A stretch of DNA of 5,665 bases from an uncultured Eubacteriales bacterium. GTDB taxonomy: Bacteria; Bacillota; Clostridia; Oscillospirales; Oscillospiraceae. The stretch lies in contig USPI01000097.1 in NCBI GenBank assembly GCA_900556535.1, forward strand, positions 1 to 5,665. Reading direction: 5' to 3'. Positions 1 through 5,665 of this stretch are shown here, piece after piece. Position 1 is the stretch's first letter; each line of letters begins with the position of its first letter. Under the pieces are notes generated by a model. The model had not been told where the DNA came from, did no database searches, and saw nothing but the letters and a program-made list of their open reading frames with translations. The translations under genes and the position numbers were made by a program.

Positions 1-34
1 GACCGATAACGAGTGCGATGCTTTCAATGTTCAT
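1..34 (-). CDS. 5' end of an unidentified gene downstream of trkH (partial)
   Basis: Only the first 11 codons are visible, reading MNIESIALVIG, before the frame leaves the left edge of the window. The start is supported by a good ribosome binding site (GAGGTG) five bases upstream, which overlaps the trkH stop codon. The gap to trkH is 9 bases, so the gene is very likely co-transcribed and translationally coupled with trkA-trkH. The visible residues turn hydrophobic after the fifth position, which fits either a first beta strand or the start of a membrane segment. No family can be assigned from so few residues. The position suggests, but does not prove, a role linked to potassium uptake. Confidence 0.7.
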   Translation of the reverse strand, partial: MNIESIALVIG

Positions 35-39
35 AATTA

Positions 40-46
40 CACCTCA
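40..46 (-). promoter_or_regulatory. Ribosome binding site of the partial downstream gene
   Basis: Read on the minus strand the sequence is TGAGGTG, and its first three bases are the trkH stop codon. The GAGGTG core lies five bases before the ATG at 34-32. The overlap of stop codon and Shine-Dalgarno sequence favours re-initiation by ribosomes that have just finished trkH. Confidence 0.7.
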
Positions 47-1486
47 TCTCTTTGTCCAGATCTGCGGCGAGAGCAGCAGAAGCAGCGGGTATATTTCAAG
101 CCTGCCGAGTAGCATGGCAAACGAGAGGATCAGCTTTGAAAAGACCGAGTAGCCGGCATAGCTCAGGCTCGGCCCGACTCGGGCAAGACCGGGGCCGATG
201 TTGTTGACGCAGCTCACGGCGGCGGTGAAATTCGTTTCAAATCCGAAGGGCTCGAAGCTTATGAGCAAAAACGCGGCGCCTATGACGGCCATGTAAACCG
301 CGAAATACGACAGCACCTGCTTTTCGCCCTGCGCGTCGAGCCTGCGTCCGTTTAGTATCACGGAGCTCACCTCGCGCGGCCTGAGAGCATGGCGCAGGTC
401 GTTGCGGATGACCTGCATGAGGACGGTCACACGACTCATTTTAAGTCCGCCCACCGTCGAGCCCATGCAGCCGCCGAAGAACATGAGAATAACGAGTATT
501 GACTTGGAAAGCTCGGGCCAGCGGTCAAAGTCCGCGGTCGCGTAGCCCGTCGTCGTCACGATGGAGGACACCTGAAACGCCGAAAGGCGTATTGCATCGG
601 CGGCGCTTTTGTAGATAGGGTAAATATTCAGCGCGATTATAAGCATTGCGGCGACGCTTATGCCGAGATAGGTGCGCAGCTCGTTCATTTTAAATATCTC
701 GCGTCCTCTTTTTGCGATGATGAGATAGTAGATGTTAAAGCTCACGCCGAACAGCAGCATGAAAACGCTTATTATCCACTGCGAGGCTGCCGAATACGAC
801 GCGATGCTGTCTGCCTTTATACCGAAGCCGCCAGTGCCCGCGGTGCCGAGCGCGTGAACGATGCTGTCAAACAGCGGCATTCCGCTGCAAATGAGCAGGA
901 TGATCTCGATAACGGTCAGGGCAAGGTATATATAATACAGTATCTTTGCCGTGCCGCTTGCACGCGGGGTGAATTTATCGACGCTGTGACCCGGCATCTC
1001 CGCGCGAAGAATGTTGACCGAGCGATCCGGCGCCTTATCCATGACCGCCATTATGAACACCAAAACTCCCATGCCGCCAATCCAGTGCGTGAAGCTGCGC
1101 CAGAACAGAATCCCGTGAGGGAGCGCCTCGACGTCGGTGAGTATAGAAGCGCCAGTCGTGGTAAAGCCAGAAACGGTCTCGAAAAACGCATCCGCAGGGG
1201 AGGGGATGCTACCGCTTATGATAAAGGGCAGCGCGCCGAATACGGATATGCCTATCCACGACAGTGCCGCTATCGCAAGCCCGTCGCGGGTGTACAGCGC
1301 CTTGCCGTCGGTCTTGAAGGCAAGGTTAAAAATAAGTCCTGCGGCCGCAGTTATCGCGATGGAGATCGCAAACGCAGCAATGTCGCCCTCACCGTATATG
1401 ACAGCCACGATAAGCGGCAGCAGCATGAGTATTGCCTCAAGCAGCAAGACCTTGCCCACAGTATGTAAAACAAGTTTTATTTTCAT
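44..1486 (-). CDS. trkH: TrkH-type potassium uptake membrane subunit
   Basis: This is a 480-residue polytopic membrane protein of the TrkH/KtrB superfamily, the K+-conducting subunit that sits in the cytoplasmic membrane and is gated by TrkA. All four pore loops are visible: FTTTGAS (108-114), GTAGTGGFG (214-222), VTTTGYA (310-316) and CVNNIGPG (426-433). Each carries the filter glycine. The conserved MGSTVGGLKMSR segment (341-352), equivalent to the gating region of the third repeat, and the GRLEIYP signature (461-467) are also present. The length is close to that of Escherichia coli TrkH. The frame stays open upstream to an ATG at 1513, but the start at 1486 (MKIKLVLHTV) is preferred because it gives the usual N-terminus and an ATGA overlap with the trkA stop. 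There is no strong Shine-Dalgarno sequence, so translation probably depends on coupling to trkA. The protein looks intact. Confidence 0.95.
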   Translation of the reverse strand: MKIKLVLHTVGKVLLLEAILMLLPLIVAVIYGEGDIAAFAISIAITAAAGLIFNLAFKTDGKALYTRDGLAIAALSWIGISVFGALPFIISGSIPSPADAFFETVSGFTTTGASILTDVEALPHGILFWRSFTHWIGGMGVLVFIMAVMDKAPDRSVNILRAEMPGHSVDKFTPRASGTAKILYYIYLALTVIEIILLICSGMPLFDSIVHALGTAGTGGFGIKADSIASYSAASQWIISVFMLLFGVSFNIYYLIIAKRGREIFKMNELRTYLGISVAAMLIIALNIYPIYKSAADAIRLSAFQVSSIVTTTGYATADFDRWPELSKSILVILMFFGGCMGSTVGGLKMSRVTVLMQVIRNDLRHALRPREVSSVILNGRRLDAQGEKQVLSYFAVYMAVIGAAFLLISFEPFGFETNFTAAVSCVNNIGPGLARVGPSLSYAGYSVFSKLILSFAMLLGRLEIYPLLLLLSPQIWTKR

Positions 1487-2847
1487 TGCTCTATCACATC
1501 CGAAAGATCGCAAAGCTTTCTGCCTGCTGCGATAATAATAACTCTGTCGTCGGGCTTAATGACGTCCTCGCCGCCGGGGATAATGTTCTTGCTGCCGCGA
1601 ATTATTCCGGCAAGCAGAATATCGGGCTTGAGCTTCAAGTCCTTGAGCGGTATGTTAGTGTATTCAAAATCGGACGACACGGCAAATTCAAGCGCCTCGA
1701 CCGTACCGTTCATAAGACTGTACAGCGTTTCGACTCTGCTGCCCATGGAGCTTTGCAGTGCTCGCGCATACTGTAGGATCACGTCTGCGGTAATGCGTTT
1801 GGGCGATACGGTACACTCAACGCCGAGATGTTCGCCGAGCTCGTGATAAGCCTCCTGGTTGAGCTTTGCGACGACCTTGGGCACGCCGTGGTCAAGCGCA
1901 TAGTAGGAGATGAGGAGGTTTTCCTCGTCCATGCCGGTCAGCGCCACGAATGCGTCCGCGCTTGCAAGACCCTCCTCGTCAAGCACCTCGTGCTGCGCAC
2001 CGTCGCCGTGGATGACGACAGCACTGCCGCCGAGCCTTGCCGATATTTCGTCGCAGCGCTTTTCGTCCTTTTCGATTATCTTGACGCTGTTTCCGCTGCG
2101 GATAAGCTCCTCACTGAGATAGCCCGCTATGCGGCTGGCTCCGAGCAGAAAAACGTGCTTTGCGCGCTTTTGCAGTATGCCGAGGTTATTGAGAAGTTTC
2201 TGCATATCATCCGGCGCCGCGATAAGTCCTATTCTGTCGCCGCCGCGAAGGATAAACGTGCCGCGGGGGATATGCGCCGACTTTCCGCGAAGCACCGCGC
2301 ACACAAGAAAAGATGCGCCGCTGCGTGAGCGCAGGTCGGACAGGGATGCGCCGTCGAGCACGCTGCCGGGCTTGACGAACATTTCCGCCATCTCGAAGCG
2401 GCTGCGTGTGAAGCTCTCGCACTTGACTGCGGACGGGAACTTCAATATGTCGTATATCGCCTTGGCCGTGAGCCTTTCGGGGTTAATGACCATCGAAAGC
2501 TCGAGCTGCTTTTTCATAAAGTCAAGGTCGCTGCTCGTATATTGTCCGGAGCGAATGCGCGCAACGGTGTGCTTTGCGCCCATGCGCTTTGCAAGAAAGC
2601 AGCTGAGCATATTTATATCGTCAGAGTCTGCCGCGGCAATAAACAGCTCCGCACTGCCGACGTTCGCTTCCGTGAGCGCCTTGCAGCTCGTTGCCTGACT
2701 GCATATGCCCATGACGTCATAATTCGTCGTGACGCAGTCGATGACCTCGCGGTCGCTGTCGATGACCACTATCTCGTGCCCTTCGCTGACAAGGCTGTGT
2801 ATCATGCTCTGTCCTATTTTTCCGCAGCCTGCAATTACTATCCTCAT
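1483..2847 (-). CDS. trkA: TrkA potassium channel regulatory subunit, tandem RCK
   Basis: This 454-residue cytosolic protein forms the gating ring under TrkH and senses nucleotides. It has two RCK halves. RCK_N1 starts with the Rossmann motif GCGKIGQS (7-14) and the acidic residue that follows strand two (D30 in VVIDSD). RCK_C1 covers roughly 145-222. RCK_N2 begins near 231 with LLGASRIAG (234-242), has E259 in the corresponding acidic position and GDG at 281-283. RCK_C2 covers roughly 370-448. Two RCK halves in one chain mark it as Trk-type; KtrA has one and is about half as long. The second glycine motif is degenerate (GASRIA). The ATG at 2847 follows GAGGA with eight bases of spacing. The gene leads the minus-strand operon and overlaps trkH by ATGA. 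The RCK_C domains are known c-di-AMP sites in some Bacillota K+ proteins, but whether that holds here cannot be read from the sequence. Confidence 0.95.
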   Translation of the reverse strand: MRIVIAGCGKIGQSMIHSLVSEGHEIVVIDSDREVIDCVTTNYDVMGICSQATSCKALTEANVGSAELFIAAADSDDINMLSCFLAKRMGAKHTVARIRSGQYTSSDLDFMKKQLELSMVINPERLTAKAIYDILKFPSAVKCESFTRSRFEMAEMFVKPGSVLDGASLSDLRSRSGASFLVCAVLRGKSAHIPRGTFILRGGDRIGLIAAPDDMQKLLNNLGILQKRAKHVFLLGASRIAGYLSEELIRSGNSVKIIEKDEKRCDEISARLGGSAVVIHGDGAQHEVLDEEGLASADAFVALTGMDEENLLISYYALDHGVPKVVAKLNQEAYHELGEHLGVECTVSPKRITADVILQYARALQSSMGSRVETLYSLMNGTVEALEFAVSSDFEYTNIPLKDLKLKPDILLAGIIRGSKNIIPGGEDVIKPDDRVIIIAAGRKLCDLSDVIEQ

Positions 2848-2855
2848 TTTTTATA

Positions 2856-2860
2856 TCCTC
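2856..2860 (-). promoter_or_regulatory. Ribosome binding site of trkA
   Basis: GAGGA on the minus strand lies eight bases before the trkA ATG, separated by an A/T-rich spacer. It fixes the trkA start and is the only strong site for the trkA-trkH pair. Confidence 0.75.
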
Positions 2861-2906
2861 GATTCCGTATTTCATACTCTTTTCTTATTTTAATTTATCA
2901 CCTGCG

Positions 2907-2957
2907 GCATTATAATGGGATTAGAGTATTTCCCGGGGCATTAAAGTTGCATTAAAG
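2907..2957 (+). repeat. Two pairs of 11-base-period direct repeats, probable KdpE-like operator
   Basis: The unit GCATTAAAG occurs exactly at 2938-2946 and 2949-2957, 11 bases apart. A second, weaker pair has the same period: GCATTATAA at 2907-2915 and GGATTAGAG at 2918-2926, each matching the unit in 7 of 9 positions. The offset between pairs is 20 bases, and a CCCGGG palindrome (2932-2937) lies between them. An inverted TAATGC core is also found at 2984-2989. OmpR/PhoB-family regulators bind as head-to-tail dimers to direct repeats of about this period, and such a regulator (the KdpE-like protein) is encoded next door. Assigning it as the ligand is inference. Confidence 0.6.
2909..2914 (-). 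promoter_or_regulatory. Possible -10 element of the trkA promoter
   Basis: The minus strand reads TATAAT here, a perfect consensus -10, about 60 bases upstream of the trkA ATG. No recognisable -35 lies at 16-18 bases, where the sequence is the G/C-rich CCCGGG block. The exact direct repeats lie just beyond, near -36 to -55 of the implied start, a position from which a PhoB-like activator could replace the -35. The hexamer lies within a direct-repeat unit, so repression is also conceivable. The octamer ATTATAAT is palindromic and also gives TATAAT on the plus strand (2911-2916). Confidence 0.4.
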
Positions 2958-3000
2958 CACAGTAATTTGATGGAAAAAGCGTGTAATGCTTGCCCTGCTG

Positions 3001-3009
3001 TGCTATACT
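3001..3009 (+). promoter_or_regulatory. Extended -10 promoter element of kdpD
   Basis: TGCTATACT combines the TGn extension with a near-consensus hexamer (TATACT, 3004-3009), placing the transcription start near 3016 and giving a very short leader before the ATG at 3033. The -35 position (around 2981-2986, GTGTAA) is a poor match to TTGACA. An extended -10 can compensate for this, or an activator bound at the upstream repeats may help. Confidence 0.6.
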
Positions 3010-3021
3010 TGAAGCTGAAAT

Positions 3022-3028
3022 GAGGTGG
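3022..3028 (+). promoter_or_regulatory. Ribosome binding site of kdpD
   Basis: GAGGTGG lies four bases before the ATG. The spacing is on the short side but the match is good, and no better in-frame start exists nearby, so it decides the kdpD start and with it the absence of an N-terminal KdpD domain. Confidence 0.65.
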
Positions 3029-3032
3029 TCGA

Positions 3033-4979
3033 ATGCAGCGTGAAGAAAAAGTGCTCGTGTGTCTGTCCGGATCGCCGTCAAATGCGCGGGTAGTGCGTGC
3101 GGCGGCAAAGATAGCCGAGGCGTTTCGCGGCACGCTCGTTGCGCTTTTTGTCGAGCCTGCGAATTTTGAGCTTTCCGAGGCTCAGGATAAGAGCGGGCTT
3201 GCCCGAAATATTCACCTTGCAAAAAGCCTCGGTGCGCAGATAACCACGCTTTACGGTGATGATGCCGCCGCGGTCATTGCAGAATACGCCCGTGTTGCGG
3301 GAATAAGCAAGATCGTCGTCGGCAGAAGTCCGGGAAAGCGCGGACTTTTCGCACGCAAGAGCCTTGTTGACAGGCTCGGCGATATTGCATCGGATATTGA
3401 TATTTATATAATCCCCGACCGCAGCGACGTGCGCGACGCACCGCTCAGACCCGTCGGACTGAGCGAGGAGTTCAGCCTGCGCGACGTGCTGATAACGCTG
3501 CTTATCCTCGCCTTGTGCACGGGCATCGGGTATCTGTTTTCCGACCTCGGCTTTTCCACGGCAAACGTCATAGTCGTTTACATTCTCGGCGTGCTTACCA
3601 TTGCCATGCTTACTGCAGGACGAAGCTACAGCTTGGCGGCGTCGATCATGTCGGTGCTTATATTCAACTTTTTCTTTACCGAGCCGTATTTTTCGCTCTT
3701 TTCCGACCCGAGCCATATCGTGACCTTCATCGTCATGTTTGCGACCGCACTGTTCATTTCGTCCATAACCGCGAAAATCAAGCTTCAAACGCACCGGACG
3801 GCGCTTAGAGTATACAGGACGGAGATACTGCTCGAAACGAGCCAAGAGCTCCAGCGGACTCTTAGTGCGGAGCAGATGCTCGCGGTAACGGCGGAGCAGC
3901 TTGGGAAGCTTCTTGAACAGGACGTGATAATATATCCCGTGGTTGACGGCGCACTCGGCAGTCCGCAGCTTTTCCCCGTGAACGAGGACGGCGGACTTGA
4001 CGAATATCTTGACGCATATGAGCATGACACGGCGCGGTGGGTGCTCGAAAACGACAGGCGTGCCGGAGCGGGCACGAGCGTGCGCTCGGACGCGAAGGGG
4101 CTATACATGGCTGTGCACGCCTCGGGCAAGGTGTTCGCCGTGGCGGGAATAGCAATGAAAAACGCGCCGCCGCTTGAGAGCTTTGAGAAAACGCTTGCCA
4201 TTGCTATCCTTGACGAGTGCGGCCTTGTGCTCGAAAACGAAAACAGCCGCCGCGAAAAGAGGCTCATCGAGGAGAAAGCCCGCACGGAGGAGCTGCGCGC
4301 AAACCTTCTTCGCTCGATTTCTCATGACCTGCGCACCCCGCTTACGAGCATATCCGGCACTGCCGCGCTTCTGCTCGAAAACGAGCTTTCCGAGGAAAAG
4401 CAGCGGCAGATGTACATTTCCGTGTATGACGACTCCCGCTGGCTCATTGACCTCGTTGAAAATCTCCTGTCCATAACGCGCATAGAGGGCAGCGAGAAGC
4501 TCACGGACATTCAGCCGGAGCTTATTGACGACGTTTTCCGCGAAGCCGTTTCTCACGCGGATCGTATGCTTAAAAATCACCGCTTTGAAATAAGCCTCGA
4601 TGATGAGCTGCTTTTGGCGTACATGGACGCAAGGCTCATCGTTCAGGTCATAATAAACCTCCTGAATAACGCCGTAAAATACACTCCCGAGGGCTCGCAC
4701 ATCACCCTCTCCGCGCACTCCGAGGGCGACAAGGTCGCGATCAGCGTATCCGACGACGGCAGCGGCATAGCGGACGAAGCGAAAGAGAAGATATTCGATA
4801 TGTTTTACACCGCCAACAAGGGCAGCGGCGATGCTCGGCGAGGTCTCGGTCTCGGTCTTGCGCTGTGCAAAAGCATCGTTCAGGCTCACGGCGGCAGCAT
4901 AACGGTCGAGGATAACGTCCCGCACGGTGCGGTTTTTAAGTTCACTCTTCCGAAAGCGGAGGTACAGCAGGATGAATAA
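3033..4979 (+). CDS. kdpD: KdpD-like sensor histidine kinase without the N-terminal KdpD domain
   Basis: This 648-residue membrane histidine kinase should phosphorylate the adjacent KdpE-like regulator. Domains in order: a USP-like domain (about 5-130), a DUF4118 four-helix membrane unit (helices near 151-169, 175-196, 199-216 and 228-246, with the typical FNFFFTEPYFSL at 211-222), a GAF-like segment with the KdpD-type WVLENDRRAGAGT (336-348), HisKA with phospho-acceptor H431 in SISHDLRTPL, and HATPase_c with the N box NLLNNAVKYTPEG (542-554), DDGSGI (574-579) and GLGLGL (604-609). The DLRT after H431 fits the DxxT motif of kinases with phosphatase activity. E. coli KdpD is 894 residues; the missing part corresponds to its N-terminal Walker-motif KdpD domain. 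The USP part lacks the canonical G-2x-G-9x-G ATP motif. All kinase residues are intact, so this looks like a functional short form, not a fragment. The actual stimulus is unknown. Confidence 0.9.
   Translation: MQREEKVLVCLSGSPSNARVVRAAAKIAEAFRGTLVALFVEPANFELSEAQDKSGLARNIHLAKSLGAQITTLYGDDAAAVIAEYARVAGISKIVVGRSPGKRGLFARKSLVDRLGDIASDIDIYIIPDRSDVRDAPLRPVGLSEEFSLRDVLITLLILALCTGIGYLFSDLGFSTANVIVVYILGVLTIAMLTAGRSYSLAASIMSVLIFNFFFTEPYFSLFSDPSHIVTFIVMFATALFISSITAKIKLQTHRTALRVYRTEILLETSQELQRTLSAEQMLAVTAEQLGKLLEQDVIIYPVVDGALGSPQLFPVNEDGGLDEYLDAYEHDTARWVLENDRRAGAGTSVRSDAKGLYMAVHASGKVFAVAGIAMKNAPPLESFEKTLAIAILDECGLVLENENSRREKRLIEEKARTEELRANLLRSISHDLRTPLTSISGTAALLLENELSEEKQRQMYISVYDDSRWLIDLVENLLSITRIEGSEKLTDIQPELIDDVFREAVSHADRMLKNHRFEISLDDELLLAYMDARLIVQVIINLLNNAVKYTPEGSHITLSAHSEGDKVAISVSDDGSGIADEAKEKIFDMFYTANKGSGDARRGLGLGLALCKSIVQAHGGSITVEDNVPHGAVFKFTLPKAEVQQDE
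4958..4962 (+). promoter_or_regulatory. Ribosome binding site of kdpE inside the kdpD 3' end
   Basis: GGAGG lies nine bases before the kdpE ATG at 4972, within the last codons of kdpD. It supports the start that gives the 8-base overlap and means kdpE does not rely on coupling alone. Confidence 0.75.
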
Positions 4980-5665
4980 GCCACAGATACTGATAGTTGA
5001 AGACGATAACGCGGTAGCAAACCTCATTGCCGCAACTCTCGAAACGCAGGATTATGCGTATAAGCGTGCGCAAACCGGAGCTCAGGCAGTGCTTGAGGCC
5101 GTTTCGTGCAAGCCCGACGTCGTGCTTCTCGATCTCGGTCTGCCCGATATGGACGGTGTGGAGATAATTAAAAAAATTCGCTCATGGAGCGCCATGCCCA
5201 TAATTGTCGTGTCTGCGCGCAGCGAGGATTTTGACAAGGTGTCGGCGCTTGACGCCGGGGCGGACGATTATCTCACAAAGCCCTTTTCCGTCGATGAGCT
5301 TCTTGCGAGACTGCGCGTTGCGCTGCGCCGAGTGCGCAATGACGGCGCGAGGGTGGGCGAGGAGTCGAGCGTCTACGAAAACGGTCTGCTCAAGATCGAC
5401 TACTCCGCCGGCTGCGTTTTCGTGTCGGGCAGCGAGGTGCATCTGACTCCGATCGAGTACAAGCTCCTGTGCCTTTTGGCGAAAAACACCGGCAAGGTAT
5501 TGACCCATAACTACATTCTCAAGGAGGTGTGGGGCAGCCCGACGGCATCGGACGTTTCTTCTCTGCGCGTGTATATGGCCACCCTGCGCCGTAAGCTCGA
5601 AAAAAGCTCCGGCGGCGTGCAGTATATCCAGACCCACATCGGCATCGGCTACCGTATTTTCAATA
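4972..5665 (+). CDS. kdpE: KdpE-like OmpR-family response regulator (3' end cut by window)
   Basis: 231 codons are visible and the frame is still open at the right edge. KdpE proteins are usually about 225-235 residues, so only the last few residues are probably missing. The receiver domain (1-120) has the acidic pair D11/D12, phospho-acceptor D54 in VVLLDLGLPD, switch residue S81 and K103 in the TKPF motif. The winged-helix DNA-binding domain (about 137-229) shows HLTPIEYKLL (157-166), the recognition-helix region SSLRVYMATLRRKLE (196-210) and the wing ending in GIGYRI (224-229). The start overlaps the kdpD stop by 8 bases (ATGAATAA). As partner of the upstream kinase it should bind tandem direct repeats as a phosphorylated dimer; the repeats in the trkA-kdpD gap are the obvious candidates. 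An unrelated OmpR-type regulator cannot be told apart from KdpE by motifs alone, but the KdpD neighbour settles the name. Confidence 0.92.
   Translation, partial: MNKPQILIVEDDNAVANLIAATLETQDYAYKRAQTGAQAVLEAVSCKPDVVLLDLGLPDMDGVEIIKKIRSWSAMPIIVVSARSEDFDKVSALDAGADDYLTKPFSVDELLARLRVALRRVRNDGARVGEESSVYENGLLKIDYSAGCVFVSGSEVHLTPIEYKLLCLLAKNTGKVLTHNYILKEVWGSPTASDVSSLRVYMATLRRKLEKSSGGVQYIQTHIGIGYRIFN

Larger units (their letters stand above)
2848..3032. promoter_or_regulatory. Divergent control region between trkA and kdpD
   Basis: This 185-base stretch separates the start codons of trkA (leftward) and kdpD (rightward), so it must hold the promoters of both operons unless transcription enters from elsewhere. 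The trkA-proximal part (about 2850-2900) is A/T-rich leader. The middle (2907-2957) contains 11-base-period direct repeats. The kdpD-proximal part carries an extended -10. No riboswitch-like structure or terminator hairpin was recognised. A shared control region is the usual arrangement when a regulator controls the operon beside it. Confidence 0.75.

Noticed and set aside
854..1468. Plus-strand open frame of about 204 codons opposite trkH
   Set aside because: It encodes a low-complexity, highly charged product antisense to conserved TrkH pore loops, so it is a shadow frame.
2873..2875. Upstream minus-strand ATG 28 bases before the trkA start, possibly opening a leader peptide
   Set aside because: It is in a different frame from trkA, its frame overlaps far into trkA, and the upstream A/G-rich tract is only a weak ribosome binding site. 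It is most likely chance in an A/T-rich leader.
2932..2937. CCCGGG palindrome between the repeat pairs
   Set aside because: Six bases are too short to support a separate binding site; it is noted only as the spacer between the repeat pairs.
2542..2955. Plus-strand open frame running from inside trkA into the intergenic region
   Set aside because: It is antisense to the TrkA RCK_N1 domain and has no recognisable family; its tail merely reads through the A/T-rich leader.
2977..2991. Small inverted repeat AAGC...GCTT in front of kdpD, considered as an operator or hairpin
   Set aside because: The arms are only four bases and the loop is seven, which is within chance expectation. Only the TAATGC core inside it was kept, as a possible extra unit.
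3078..4025. Minus-strand open frame of about 315 codons opposite the USP and membrane part of kdpD
   Set aside because: The product is very rich in K, R, H and D with no family resemblance, and the opposite strand encodes conserved domains.
4101..5027. Long minus-strand open frame of about 308 codons opposite kdpD and the start of kdpE
   Set aside because: It is antisense to a kinase with every catalytic motif intact, shows no recognisable domain, and spans the kdpD-kdpE junction. It is best explained by GC-biased third positions.

Overview
The window carries a potassium-uptake locus built from two divergent operons. The organism looks like a moderately GC-rich Gram-positive anaerobe of the Clostridia, perhaps of the Oscillospirales type. 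That inference rests on the strong GAGG-type ribosome binding sites, the tightly packed genes, the frequent ATA isoleucine codons alongside a GC-biased third position, and a trkA-trkH pair next to a short KdpD-like kinase. The taxonomic assignment is tentative, because no rRNA or other marker gene is present.

On the minus strand, reading leftward from about 2850, are trkA (tandem-RCK gating subunit, 2847 to 1483), trkH (K+ channel-like membrane subunit, 1486 to 44) and the first 11 codons of a third, unidentified gene that runs off the left edge (34 to 1). trkA and trkH overlap by ATGA, and the third gene starts 9 bases after the trkH stop, so the three look like one transcription unit.

On the plus strand, reading rightward, are a kdpD-like sensor histidine kinase gene (3033-4979) and a kdpE-like OmpR-family response regulator gene (4972 to the right edge, nearly complete). 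These two overlap by 8 bases.

The 185-base divergent intergenic region (2848-3032) is the most informative non-coding part. It holds two pairs of direct repeats of a GCATTAAAG-like unit, each pair with an 11-base period, the layout expected for dimers of an OmpR/PhoB-family regulator. One unit overlaps a TATAAT that could serve trkA. kdpD has a convincing extended -10 (TGCTATACT) with a poor -35.

The working model, which is inference, is that this KdpDE pair controls the adjacent Trk system and possibly itself, instead of a KdpFABC pump, none of which is in view. The kinase lacks the N-terminal KdpD domain of classical KdpD and begins directly with its USP domain. That domain keeps part of the spacing motif linked to c-di-AMP binding in Staphylococcus aureus KdpD. 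No RNA gene, mobile element, CRISPR array or convincing terminator was found.
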